This document shows, one piece after another, positions 34,844 to 47,800 of a DNA stretch of 64,000 nucleotides (positions are counted from its first letter, which is position 1; the number at the start of each line of letters is the position of its first letter). The translations under genes were made by a program, and so were the position numbers. Origin of the DNA: Globodera rostochiensis. Lineage: Eukaryota > Nematoda > Chromadorea > Rhabditida > Heteroderidae. The stretch covers positions 620,001 to 684,000 of the forward strand of contig JAEVLN010000006.1 of the NCBI GenBank assembly GCA_018350325.1. The letters are read 5' to 3'. The notes beneath the pieces were generated by a model. The model was not told the origin of the DNA and made no database searches. It saw only the letters and a program-made list of their open reading frames with translations.

Positions 34844-37303
34844 TGGCGTTGGGCAGGGAATTGGGAAGGACGAATGACAAGTCGGAGACTCGGAGAGTGC
34901 GAAGCCAACAGACGAAGGGTAAGTCACCGTTGGTCTTTGCTCACTTTGGCAATTGAATGAGGCGATGCTGATAATGATCAGATTGAGAAGGACGAACTTT
35001 TTGATTTGTTTGCTCTCTCACTCTTCTGCTGAAAGTTTACCTTTGAACTTTGGGTTTTTACCCTTTAAATTTGAGGAGCACGGAAGGCCAACAAACTTAG
35101 TGAGTGATTAGTAATTGAACGGGAGGAAATCAGAAGGATGTTTGGGATGGCTGACGAAGGCTGACTAACTGTTATTCGTGGATATTAAGCAAAACAACCA
35201 ACGTTAAATTCAAGGGAATTGGGGACAGAAAACAGACTCAGATTTTGGGAGGTACTCTTTGAAGTGGGGATCGTTTGGAAGTTTATGAAAACATTTTTGA
35301 ACCGAAGGCCACAAATAAAATGACCTGTAATTGCAAGGCCAAATTTTTCGCTTTCTCATTAAAATTTGTGATGAAAACGTAAAGGCAACGGGTGCTCACT
35401 TGAGGATCGTTTGCTGAATGACGGACGAAGCATTTGATCATTGGGTTATCTTCTCATTATGAAATACATTCTATCCATATTATGTATAAAATATTCGATC
35501 GGATGGGGGATGGGAAAAGGTTAGAATTGATTGGAAGAAAAGAGGGGGGGGGGAATGGTTGGGGGGGGGGGAGGGGAAGTGTTGGTGGAAGAGACAGCAG
35601 AAGGGAGGGGGGAGGGGCGTATGAAGACGGAAAAACGGAGCAAAGAAAGCGCGAACACAGCAAGCACTCATTTTTCAGCGACATCTCCCGAGAAAGGTTA
35701 TTGGAATTATGACGAAATAGCAAAATGACAATATTTTTTTACAAAGAATCGCATTGATCGCTTTAACAAAGTGATCCATCTTTGATAGGAAGGTGAAACA
35801 CCACAAATTAGTGAATTATTTTTCTTAAATGCCTTATGCACTAAAACAAACAAAAAAAATATGATTTTGATTAGTGAAGTAAACATTAAACACATGACGC
35901 GGCCGGTGGCATGGAGGGAATGATAAGCTGATAAGAACAAGTCGTTATGGGAGGTAATTAGCCTGCTTAGAACACGCGTTACCTTCGTGGGAAAGACGGC
36001 CAATTTAGGTGGAAGAGGAACAAAAATAGTAAATTTTTGGGGATAATTGAAATGGTTCCTTCACACGACAAGTCGCTTCGGACAACAATTACCGAAAAGT
36101 CTTTGTCGGTATGGGCAAGGGGGCATCCCTTTAGGGCAAACTGTTGTTGTGGCGGCACATGTGAAAGGAGGCGGGTTTTGTGGACGGGATGGGAAGACCG
36201 AATGATCGGGAGACAATTTTCTTCATCCAGCAGAGGAACCGAAGATAAAGGGGACGGGCGCAACTGTTATATCCCCACCACAGCTGACGGGATGGGTGTG
36301 TAAAAGTAAGTGAATTGGATTGGACATGGAAAAATGGCGGCGGGGGGGGGGGTAAAAGTGGAAGGAACAGAATATTCAGTCTAGGCCATTTGTTTTGTTT
36401 AAATTAAAGACCAAAAAACGCTGGCCACAGTTTGTATTCAAAGGCCAAGGGCAATCTAATTTTTGAACTCATTCAAATAAAAACGTCGCCTCTAATGGAA
36501 AGGTCCCGCGCAATTTCATTAACACCTCCGCCGTCCCCTGGGAGCCTATATTTTGTTCTGCTGGTTGGTTTTTGTCAGGCTATGCATTCTGCTGGAGGAG
36601 GTGGGGTCCCTCCCCCCCCCCAAGCACAAAAAACCATTTCTCCACCAATTCATTCGTTTGCCATCCACAAGCTGGCTGGCTCTTTTACTTCAAAATATTT
36701 CCGAGCGTCAGCGAGTGATTGTTTGGAATGAATAGCGGAAGAGAGACAGACAAAATGTGAGAGAGTGTTGCAAAAAAGAGAGGGAGGCACAGAGGCCGAT
36801 AGAATGGGGGAGACAGCGACAGAAGAGAGTTTATTTGTTAGCTAACAAAGCAAACGAAGAAGCGGCTGGTGGATGAATGGGCCAGCCGGATGAGGCGGTA
36901 GGGCGTCTTTTTGGATGTGCCAAAGGGCGGAAGGGAAAAGGGACGGGTCAACGTGGAAATAAGCGCATTTGTCAACGACATGCAGCGACGGAACGGACCA
37001 AAGAACGGCGATCGGTCGGTAGCATTCCCCCCCCCCCCGCCACAAATAAGTCCATAAGGGCACATAAACAAAGTGTCTCGGACCCGAGATTTATTGTTCG
37101 CAATTGAAGGAATATGCAAGTTTAACATGGACGGCACACCTGGTCAAGAATTTGATGTGGTTACAGTAGAAATGAAAAAATAAGAATGGAGAAATGAGTA
37201 CGGATAAATTGCATCTTTACGAATCACTGGTACATATCACTTCGAGTGCTGGTTGAGTTGGCAATTTCGAGTCATCCCCCCCCCCCCTCATCAACAGAAC
37301 AGA
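34844..37303. other. 2.5-kb intergenic region, repeat-rich, no supported gene
   Basis: Upstream of the PiT gene and downstream of the CK1-like kinase, both on the minus strand. It contains purine-rich and G-rich blocks (35530-35620, 36343-36353), C-runs near 36610 and 37027-37039, and many AT-rich stretches. Open frames are short and of low complexity. The start of the PiT transcript must lie here. Confidence 0.4.
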
Positions 37304-39324
37304 TCATCTCCACGCATTGTTGGAGTTGTGCTGATGGTTTGTCTGCTGTTGCTTCTGCTCCAGCCCTCCGTTGACGGGGCCATTTCTTATCATTTCTCCT
37401 CCTCTCCCGTCGTCCATCCTCGTCAATTTGGTGTCGCTTTTGGCTGTGGATGAAGAAGTTGAGGCTGCTTCTTCAGTTGCCACTTCCTGCTGTTCCCAGT
37501 CATAAGGTTCGTCCGGACGAATGTCATTGTTGCGCATCGCGAGGATGATCAAATCCCGAAGATACTGTAAGTTGATTGCATTACAGTAGCATCTACATAA
37601 GAAGCGCAATACCTGATAGTCTGGCACATTGCTATACTGCAATCCATCAAGGTTGGTTATGATCCGCTTGAACTCCATCTTTTGCAAATAGAAACATTCA
37701 ATTTAATTGTTTAAATAGAACATACCCTCGGGCAATATTTTAACAGATGGACCTTAAATAGAAAAGCGGCGTTTTACTAAACGAAACAATGGCCGACCAT
37801 TCCTTCAAGTGTCCTCGCATGTTCCTTTGCCTTCTTTACAGAATCCCTCTCGGAGGAGCTGAAATGGCTCCAGGGAAGATCGCCTAAGGAAAAATTGGCC
37901 AATACATTCAATTGGTATCAAATCAGCCAAACCAGTCATAAACTCAACGACAACGCTAAAGCGAGTTTATTTGAAGGGGGCAAAGAGAGGGCAAACTCAC
38001 TAGAACCACGACTCCAAGTCGTCCTTCGGGGATTGTTCCATCTCCCGATGTGCCGCAAGGGAAGCATAGCGCGCAGTTCCCCTGGAGAAATGAGAAATTA
38101 ATGGGCAAGAAGCCCGCCCAAAGTAAGCTAATTTGTAAGGAATGGAATTGTCGCTTGAATCCACCTGAATTGTGCCTTTTCCCTGGGGGGTTTGATTCCC
38201 CCAGAGGCCGTTTTAAAGTGTCTGCAAAGGCCAAAGTCCAACAAAATAATGCGCGCAATTTGTCCGTCTTCAAACAGAGCAAAATTGGATGGCTTAAAGG
38301 GAAAATATTAAAAAGTTCGTTTGATTAAGAAGATGAGCCCGATATTTTACTCTCAGCGAACGGAGTTTTAACTCCGAGGCTTTTGTCGTGGTTTGAATCC
38401 AGCCTTGGCCCTTTCGTGTTCACCACCCCTTCTATGCCCACCTTTACGTCCCGGTGCATGTAACCAAGCGAGTGGAGTTGCTCGAGCGATTCGAGCATTT
38501 CCAACGCTAACCGAAGTGATGTTGGAGCTGAGAAACGGTGCTGTTGGAATTGGAGGCGCAATTTGAACAAATTGTCTCCCAACTAAATCATATGCATTGC
38601 CCAAATAGCCATTGCAAAAGTACCCGGCACAAGTACCATGTTAATGATGAGAAATTTGAAGTGGTTCTGGATCATGCCCCGGTCAACCAAATTGCAAAAA
38701 TGATCGGACTTAGCCTTGTTGGCAGCCTTCAACACCACATAGTCCTGGAATTAAGTGATAATGTAGAGAAAAGAGAAGTATTAAATTTCACATTCAATAT
38801 ACCTACATATTTAGGGATATGAAGATGAACCCCATCCTCCCATCTCACCATGTTTAATGAGTTCAGCGCTGCGACACCGCAGACTTCCAATTTGGCGGCG
38901 AACATTTCTGTTTTATGTATTTCCAAAGCTAACCAATATTTGTCAGTTTCCAAGGACACACAAATTCTTTTCATTTATTGGGCCCAGCAGATAATATTTC
39001 CAACCTAATTGTTTTCCTGCGCTTGTCATTTAGGCCCACTCTTTGGACAAGTTCCTCCCCCATCCCCCAAAGCCAACTTACTTCCGTCCCTTCTCCGCAA
39101 CACCTCAACACAACAAAACTTTCACGTCAGCTGGCCGTCTGTGCCCTCCCCCCCCTCACCTCGTACACCGCGCCGTACTTGCCGGAGCCGATCTTTTTGC
39201 CCACGGCATACGCGTCTTTCTGACCCCGGATCACATTGTTGCTGGTTGGCAGTCGTTCTGACACGAATTCCTCAGATTCGTCGTCGTCGTTGCACTCGTA
39301 GCTGTTATTCGTGTCATCGTCCAT
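37304..39324 (-). CDS. CK1/TTBK-type protein kinase (nematode-expanded group)
   Basis: Serine/threonine kinase of the casein kinase 1 group, of the type much expanded in nematodes. The first exon (39324-39160) has an acidic N-terminus and the glycine loop KKIGSGKYGAVYE. Later blocks: ALEIHKTEMFAAKLEVCGVA (near 38950-38870), DYVVLKAANKAKSDHFCNL (38720), GDNLFKLRLQFQQHRFSAPT (38570), the catalytic loop YMHRDVK (38450), PSNFALFEDGQIARI with LLDFGLCRHF (38310-38200), RYASLAAHREMEQSPKDDLE (38090), LPWSHFSSSERD (37880), and a C-lobe ending GLQYSNVPDY, NDIRPDEPYDWEQ. A serine/glutamine-rich tail follows. HRD and DFG are intact. Exact boundaries of the middle exons were not all fixed. Nematode members are often sperm-specific, which I cannot test here. 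Confidence 0.85.
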
Positions 39325-40292
39325 TTTCAAAAATTGCCTCAAATTTTGAGGGGAAAGGGAAGGTATTTGGGCCAATTGAAAGAAGGGGGGGGGAGGATGG
39401 ACTAATTCGATGGAGTTGACTAACGATGGATGGATGGGATGATGTGTTGGCCAAATTATCCGGGGATTGACGCCGTCCGTCCCACATTTTGAGGGGGTCA
39501 ATAAAATGGCAGATGTTTGCGAAAGAGATAGACAACAAACAAACGCGGGGACATCCAACAACCCCCGCAGGGTCAGCCGTTGTTAAGGGGGGGGGGTAAT
39601 TAGGCAACTTTTGGACGGCGGGTGAAGGAAGGACAAACACCGGCGGCGGAGAATGGGCAAATACAGCCGCCGGTGTTTGTCTACGGGGAGAGGGATAATT
39701 TGAAGTTTATTCCGCAATTTGATAGCCGCCGGGGATGAATGACCTCACAATCAGCCGGAGTCCAAAATTGCGCAAAAGTTAGCATTCAAAAAGTGCCGAC
39801 CGACCGTCGTCTCTTTTTGAATTTCCCTTTCAAAAATTGAAGTTCCCAAGACGACGTTTCGCCCCAGGGTAATCTCTCGTCTGCTGATTGAGTGGATAAA
39901 CATTCCCTCACCAAATATTTATTTGCTTGAGAGCAAAAGGGGGATCGATCGCCCATCCATTCGTTCATTTTCCCCACCTGACATCAGAGCCTTTTTTTTT
40001 TCTTTCCCGCCGGCTTACGTGCCCCTTCCCCTCCGGTCATATGGCGGAAGTTTTGCAATGAGACCACTCCCGGAGGGGTTTTTAAAATGTCTTTCTGCAC
40101 ATCGGCCCACTCCCTCGCTTGTTTTATGCTCCACCTAACATAAGACAGTCACCCAGTGTTTATTAGACTTAATTACAAATAATTAAGTCCGAAGTTCGTT
40201 CAACATTCCAAACAAATTCATTAACAAAACAACACCAAAACTGGCGAAAGTTGTAAAGCGTACTTATACAGTGTCAACAAAAACCGATTTTG
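39325..40292. other. spacer between SerRS stop and CK1-like kinase start
   Basis: About 970 bases. It contains a G-run near 39588-39596 and an inverted pair of GCCGCCGG-type segments near 39640-39680. No exon is supported. Confidence 0.4.
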
Positions 40293-42446
40293 TCATTTTT
40301 TCTTTTTCTGCAACTTTTCCTGCTCAATTGGGGCCGGCTTGACAAAAGGAATGAGTTCGGAATACTGCGCGGGCATAAACGGCCGAAGGACCTCCGGCAC
40401 GACAATGCCATCGTTTGTTTGGTTATTTTCCAAAATTGCACAGATAACGCGCGTGCTGGCACACATTGTCGCATTCAGCATGTGCACGTAGTTCACCTTC
40501 AAAATTGAAACAATTCATTTACTTCTTTTTAAAGCTAAAAATACAATGTGTTGAAAATTTAAAACATTCGTTTAATTGCAAAAATCCAAAAAAGCTCCGA
40601 CTTATAGAAAAGGTACATAACAAATAAGTGAAATGCTTCACTCAATCAAAGGACAATCAATCAAATCAATTCACCGCCCATTAATTACCTCGCCGTCCAA
40701 CTTTTTCGTTTGGCCGAATCGAATCCGCAGCCGTCTTGACTGATAGTCCGTACAATTTGAGCACGAGACGAGCTCTCTGAAAGCATTGCCGCCGGGAAAC
40801 CAAGCTTCAAGGTCCAATTTTTTGGCTGCCGCGTTATTGAGCTCAGCCGAAACAATGGCCACAATTCGGTAGGGTATGCCGAGGACTTTGCAAAATTCTT
40901 CGGCATTGTTTACCATCTAAAAATATGGCTCAACTTATTTTTGACGTATTAAAAATCGGTAACGTCGTCCATGTGCTTCCACGAATCGTTGTCAAAAGGA
41001 GAGCAAATGACAAATTGTTCGACCTTCTCGAATTGGTGAACACGGAATATGCCACGCGTATCTCTTCCATGACTACCCACCTAAAATGCCAAAATTACCG
41101 GTAATAATCTTACCGTTTAATCGGAATTTTAAAGAAATTATTTTAATAATAAATTGGTCGAAACCTCTTGTCGGAAACAGGTTGACAACCCGGCGTATTT
41201 AAGGGGTAAATCCGATGGACTAAGCCATTCGTCGCCTAAATAGGAATTTATTTGCGTTCTTTGGCGCATTTACTGACGGTGAAACGCGGCGATCGGTTGT
41301 TCCGAAGTTGCGATTAGATATTTCTCGTCGGGTGTGCTGTCTTCAACGACGGCCTCTTTTTTTGAGGTGACCTATCAACAAAAGTGTCAATCAAAAAGGA
41401 AGCCGTCCCAAGTGAACGACAAAAAACCTTATAAAGTTCGTCGTCAAATTGGCTGAGCTGTGCTACCTCCTGCATTACATCTTTCCGCATAAAAAACGGC
41501 GTGTAAAGCGGCGTAAAGCCCTTTTCCGTCAACATTCGCAGTGCCAATCCGACAAGTGCATGTTCCAAAAAGACTAAAGGACCCTTTAGGAAGTAACCGC
41601 GCCCTCCCGCAACGTTCGTCCCTCGCTCTCCGTCAAAACCGTCGCACATTACCACGAGGTCGACCTGAACCAAAACCTCATAGTCAGGTGCTTGTTTGAT
41701 CTTTTTTTGAATACATTATCGTTTTTATGCCTAAAATAAGTGTTCGTAGATCTGTTGACTTGTCATCATTTGTGGGGTTTTTGGCAAGCCAATGAGGATT
41801 TGTGGTTTAGCACATTTTTAATTAAAAAATATGACAAAAACTAATTTTTGAAAAATGAGCCTTTACAGACTGAAATAAGTTGTGAACACTCACATGAGAA
41901 TAAGTTTTTTTGCTCCCGCAATCACCAAAAGTTCGCTCAACACGATTATCGTCCTCATTGTCGCTGATGGGCACTGATTGGTGTAACAAATTGCCGATTT
42001 TGGACAAGTGCTCATTTCTCTCCGTTTCAAGACTCTCCATTCTGAGTTTGGTCTTCGCAACTTCACCGTCAACCGTGCCTTTGACTGCTTTAATTTGTGG
42101 GATGGTCAAGTCCTATAAAAATCAATCCAAAAACAATACTTGAAAATTAGTCATTTTACCTTAATGTCGTCCATCTTCAGCTCAGCAAATGATTTGATCA
42201 GCCCTTCGGGTATAGCATCAGAACCTCCGACTTTTTCCTTCCTCTTAAAAAAGGTTCCACAACAATTACCAAACTGCCAATGACCTAATCCCAACAGTAC
42301 CTTCATTTTTTCACCAATTNTAGGAACGATTAGATTTTTTCATTTTTAATTTAAAACCTGTCCATGTTGAAGTCTGTCCTTTCCCCCTCCGGCATTCGCT
42401 CTCCCAGTCTTTCAAGCAGTTCCTTGCGCTTCTTTGCTCTCGACAT
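40293..42446 (-). CDS. sars1: cytosolic seryl-tRNA synthetase
   Basis: Charges tRNA-Ser in the cytosol. It is a class II synthetase. Ten exons (42446-42358, 42319-42301, 42243-42160, 42112-41894, 41664-41428, 41371-41278, 41235-41165, 41080-40964, 40916-40689, 40496-40293) join in frame to 453 residues. Landmarks: [73 protein letters not shown], the motif 2 region ([30 protein letters not shown]), [20 protein letters not shown] with [22 protein letters not shown] and a lysine-rich tail. The N-terminal arm is shorter than in animal relatives (about 514 residues), so a first exon may be missing. An ambiguous base (42320) falls on the second intron-exon junction. Confidence 0.92.
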
Positions 42447-42641
42447 TATTGTGAGAGTGAACTTTGTTTGGACAGATGTCGGAGGTGGAAGGGAGGTCAA
42501 AAGCTGGCAGAGGACGGAGATGAGTCAAGCGGACGGAATAATCACTTCACTTCTTCGAAGACTATTGCGGAAGGGCGGTGAAGTTGTGCATCGTTTGCAG
42601 AAGGTTATAACGAGTGGAAACGATGGACTATTTCAGTCTTT

Positions 42642-42775
<134 letters not shown>

Positions 42776-43205
42776 ACCCAGATATCGTCGGCGGGTATTA
42801 AATTGGCGAGCCCCCCCCCCCCCCCCCCCCATTCGCGCCCATCTCATTCATCTTGGTCGCTGATCTCTTTTCCATATTCGTCGCTTTGGGGAACGCCAAA
42901 TTGGGAAAAGATGAGTAATTGAGAGGGGCGGATGAATAAAAGGAGGCGGTGAAGTGAAAAGAAAATCCCTGAAATCCCTGAAAGCGAATGAAACAAAAAC
43001 GAAAAGCGGAGACGACTAATTTGAGTGATTTGTGATGGAGAAACTAAAGTTGCACAAATCGTGTTAAGGAACCGGCATTCAAGTGTCCAAGAACCGAATA
43101 TCCGGTAACCGTGGTTGAAGCACCTTTTATGGACCCCCTCACCCTTAATGAGTCTTTAAGGCTCCAGTGTGATTTTGAAATTGTTCCCTCGCAGTGGCAG
43201 GAGTC

Positions 43206-43726
43206 CAGGGGTGGACACGGATATCCGCGGATATATCCGGAAACGAAATTTCAAAAATGGGACGGACACGGATGGATACGGCTATGAAATCCGCGGATAT
43301 CCGCGCAATATCCATCAGTGAATATTTTAAAGAATATAATAAAATATTTTAATAAAATTTCTTTATTCACTTTGAAATTTTCGTCCCGTTTTTCCGTTTT
43401 TTTTGGGCCGTTTTTTCCGTTTTCCATGAAAAAATAGTTCCGATGTCCAATGGGCAAAATGTCCGGACATCTTCCGCCTACCCCTGTTCCCCACGCCCAT
43501 CCCCCCTACATTTTTTGCTTTCATTTTTTAATATTATGTACTGATAAAAAAAAATCGTAATTTTTGGTTTAAAAAATTGGAATACATTTTCTCAACGGAT
43601 ATCCGTGGATTGGATACGGATAGAGAATTTCGAAAAATGAGACGGAAAAAACGGATACGGATACAAAGGCCACGGATATATCGGACACGGATTTAAAAAT
43701 TTGTATCCATGCCCCCCCCCCCCCTG
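43206..43726. mobile_element. 521-bp hAT-like non-autonomous element
   Basis: The left end CAGGGGTGGACACGGATA and the right end TATCCATGCC with a C-run and TG are inverted with respect to each other. The flanks CAGGAGTC (43198-43205) and CAGGGGTC (43727-43734) are an 8-bp duplication with one mismatch. Inside are two similar segments rich in GGATATCCGCGGAT-like palindromes and GGATACGGAT. No transposase frame. Confidence 0.7.
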
Positions 43727-44190
43727 CAGGGGTCACCAGCAGCCAAAAGGAGATGGGCGGGCAATCGATCTCTCGTCCGTTGTCCCATTCGTGCCTTGGC
43801 CACCTGACGCATTTTGCATCAATTGAAGCTGAAAATAGAGAACAACGGCCGATTGGATGCGATGTGATGGGTTGGCGGCCATTTGGCAAATAATCGACCG
43901 TTTGTCACTAATCGGCCTTATCCACCACCGCCACTCACTCTTTTGCCTCTTTTCGCTTCCTTTCCTAATCTCTTACAAATTAAGAGGTTGGATGGCTTCG
44001 GGCTGAAATGGACAATATATAGAAATGGTTGGACCGTCCGGGAGAAGATCACTTTAGTGGAGGGGGGGGGGGAAGGATTGATCACTCCAATCACCTCACC
44101 TCATTTATCCATTAACACTTTCACGTCTTCAATTCATTTTCTCTCAAAAGGTTGGCTTTGGCTGCATCGAAATCACAAACAACGGGGAAA

Positions 44191-44857
44191 TCATCTACTG
44201 GAACGGCTCACCAACTTATTTGCCCAAGGCGAGATCACCCTCCAGCACAAACTCGGCTTCAAAATCTTCATGCAGAAAACTCCTCCAGCAGAAGTGCCAT
44301 TGTAACTCCTCCAATGAATCGACTCTCTGATCGGCCGGGCAGTAGGTATAATGTAAAAGTCTGTCGATTTGTGCCTGCACATCCAATTGCAGTCTCCAGC
44401 CCATGCCCTCAAATTCGTCCAGTCCCCCGTCCATCTCCTTCTCGAGGACGGCGATCGCTCCGGTTGAGCCTTTTCCACATCAAAACTCTCCACACTCAGA
44501 ACGGCCTTCCGCGCACAGTCCGTGCCCGGCCATATGCTCTTGGCCCGCTCCTCCGCCTAATCCCCGCGCTGAACTCAAGCCGACCGCCATCGCAGCTCCA
44601 CTGACTACCCCTCCAACCTCTTCGGCGCGTTCGACCCTTCTTAACGCCATCCCCCCGCAGCAGTCGTTCTCGAACACTCATCTCCAACTTCAAAATCCAA
44701 TTTCAAGCCAAAGTCCATGCAGCAAATCGTCTCAGCCTTCGCCAATCGCCCTTCTCGACAGCGTGCCGCTTTTGACTATGTTCCGCGCAGCTTCTTTAAA
44801 TTCGGCTCCACCCGGAGGAAGTTGTCCTGAATGGCGGAAATTGGTGTAATGGAACAT
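44191..44857 (-). CDS. possible small minus-strand gene, unidentified
   Basis: Two or three frames could be exons: MFHYTNFRHSGQLPPGGAEF near 44857-44740, LEMSVRERLLRGDG near 44690, and DEFEGMGWRLQLDVQAQ continuing to LHEDFEAEFVLEGDLALGK (44434-44216). The last looks protein-like. The apparent ATG overlaps the plus-strand FAM184-like start by 27 bases, so at least one of the two starts is wrong. I do not recognise the family. Confidence 0.25.
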
Positions 44858-47800
44858 TTTGCAGATAGTCCAATTAGCCATTGGGGGCGAGAGACAGAAT
44901 TGCGGCAGAAGATCCAATCATTAGAGGAAATTGTGGCGGATTATGAGCGACAGAAGCTGAACGTGTTGGGCACATTCACGGACTTTAGCGAGAAAGTGTC
45001 GGAGCGGGAGAGGCGATTGGAAGCGGAATATTCGCATAAAATAATCGATTTAAGCGAGGAGGTACTTGGTGCCAAGAAAGATTTCGATGAGCGCATGAAA
45101 AGCTTTCAAATGCTGCAGGTTAGCGAGAACGTGAGCCATTTAATTAAATTGGGGGTGATTAAACTAAGTCCCGAGTCTGATCCCGGCATACAAGTTGATA
45201 CTCAAAGATTATCTAGGAGCAATTTGAACGAGAAAAGGAGCAAGCATTGGAGAAGCTTCGACAAGATCACCAACGAGAGATTCAAGCACTGGAACAGCGA
45301 TTCTCTCATTCACAGCTGATGAATCTTGAGAAAAAGTAGCAAAAAGCTTTTGGTCAAGTGCAGTCAAACCTTTTCCAACTCTCAAGATACATAAAGGAAA
45401 TCCAAAAGCTCGAGGAGGAGCGAAATGAGCTCAGAACTGAGAGAGAACGGCTTGGCGAGGAGTTCAAGGGGAAGCTGCGTCGGGCAGAGAGTCTGTTCGA
45501 AATGGAACTGACGGCGGCCAGGATGCTTTACATGCGGGAATTACAGGCACTCCGAGAGCACGAAGAGGCACTTAAGGATGAAATGACTGCGAGGTGAGCA
45601 CTAATCAATGTTGAAGATGGAGGCGTGCGGAATGGAGGGGAGGGGAGGGGACTGGACGTTGATGAGAATCCTAAACTTTGAGACAGGAGGAGTCCCACGA
45701 CAGGCTGATGGAGCAGCAGTACCAGTCGAGACAGTCCAAGGACGAGCTTGTCCACTGCAGGGAAGAGATGGCACAGCTGGAGAGGGCACTCGGACAGAAA
45801 GCAGACGAAATCCACAGACTGTCCAAAGAGGTGGTTGCCCCGTTTTTTCTTAAAAACGAAATTGGCTTTTACTTAAACGAACGCACAGCTGGCAATTGCA
45901 CGTCGACAGACGGAAGAAGCGATTCGTCGTCTCGGCCAAATCGAAGCGAAGGCGGAAGAATTTGTGAGGGAACTGTCGGCACAAAAGGAAAGAGCGGAGC
46001 AGCTGAGAGGGGCGGAGGAGGCGAGAGAGCAACTGGAAGAGACTGTCAGGGAGCTGCGCAAGGAACTGACGATGCTGCGGAGTCGAGCGGATATGCTAGA
46101 GGTGGAGAGGGACGAGCTCAGGGCACAGGGCGAAAGTCAGGTGATCAGTTGAAAGAACATCGAGAATCTTGAATGCCATTTAAGGCACAACTCCACGACT
46201 CCCAAGTGACCGCGCTGGAGGCGGTTTGTTTTTCCTAATTGGGACAGCCAATTCGCAGTCTTCCTGCTGTATAAACGACCAGCTTAAGACCCCTCCTCCC
46301 ACCCCTCAGATGTTAAAGTCTGTGACCAGCGAGAAGGAGGGCAATGAGCAGCGATGCCAAGAGATGCTGGACAGGGAGAGGGCCGAGGCGGAGGAGCGCG
46401 AGCTAATCCTTCGCCGGGAGTTTTCTGCTAAGTTGGGCGAGCTTGAGGAACAGTACAACGGGCTACGAGTTCACGTAGAGAGGGACAACATTGAACCTTT
46501 TGGGCCCGAAAACGTGGTAAGCACTAGAGCACAGACCGATCGAGATTCTCGACCAAGATTTTTTGTGATTCTTGATCGAAATTCGATCCACGTAATTTTG
46601 TCGAGATCTTTGAGATTCGAGATTTTTAAGATTCAAGATTTATCGAGATTCTCGATCGAAATCTTATCGGTCCTCAAGTCCGGGCTCTAGTAAGCATTGG
46701 GAGGGACGGATGGAGAGGAATTCAGCAATTTCAGAAGCTTTGGGAAGAGATCGAGTGCCTGAGGTCGGAGAAGGGTGAGCTGGAGAGAGAGCTGTCAGCA
46801 GAGAGGACGGCACAGGCATTTTACTGACATTGAGCGACCGCTTATTTAGTCCATTTATAAAGCAGTACGATACGGATGGATTGACAAAGCTGGCAAGAGC
46901 GATACAAAGCCTGAAAAGGAGCACAATATGCGAGAAAAGCTCCGACGAAGAGGAAGTGGTAGAAGAAGTCGAAGGGTGGGAGAGAGTCCCCCCAGTTGAA
47001 GCACTGCTTGAAAAGGTTGTCTTGGAAGATGTTTGAAAGAGCAGTTTCTTTCAGTTAGAACAGTTAAAACGAAGTGTGGAGGGAATAGTGCGAGAGAAGC
47101 GGAAGATGGAGACTCGACTGGAACTGTTGGGGGAGGCGGAGTTTAATTGGCTCAAGAGGCTGACGGAGATGGAGAGGGAATTGGAAGAGCAGAGAGAACG
47201 GACGACCAAAGCGGAAGAGGACCATCGACAGACCAAACAAAGCAAGGAACTTCAGGTTGACTAGTTGGGCCAGTACATGTAGAGATTTGTCTGCCAAAAG
47301 ATTGTGACACTAAAACCGAAGTTGGAAGAGCGGAAGGACAAAGCGGCGCCATTTGTGCCGGACGAGACCAGAAACAGAACGGAAGAACTGGAGACGAAGC
47401 TGAGGGAGGCAAAAAAGCGCGCAGAGACTATAGAGGCTGAGATGGAAAAAGCGATTGGGTTAGTGACAAGCGCTGATTGAAAATACAAAATGTTATTAAG
47501 CAAATTGGAAGAAGAACATGCCATGGAGATGGAAGCAAAGATCGACAAACTGAATCGAGAGCATGAACGAACGGTGGAACTGATGATGCAGAGAGAACGC
47601 GAAATGGAGGAGGAGCTGGAAGAGTTGAGAATATGGAAGCGTAACGCAAGGGACGAGAGGACGGAGATCGCCGAAGGGGAAACACAGACGGATCCGGGGG
47701 GAGGAGAAGGTAAAGCGGAAGAGTTGAAAATATGGAAGCGTAACGCAAGGGACGAGAGGACGGAGATCGCCGAAGGGGAAACACAGACGGATCCGGGGGG

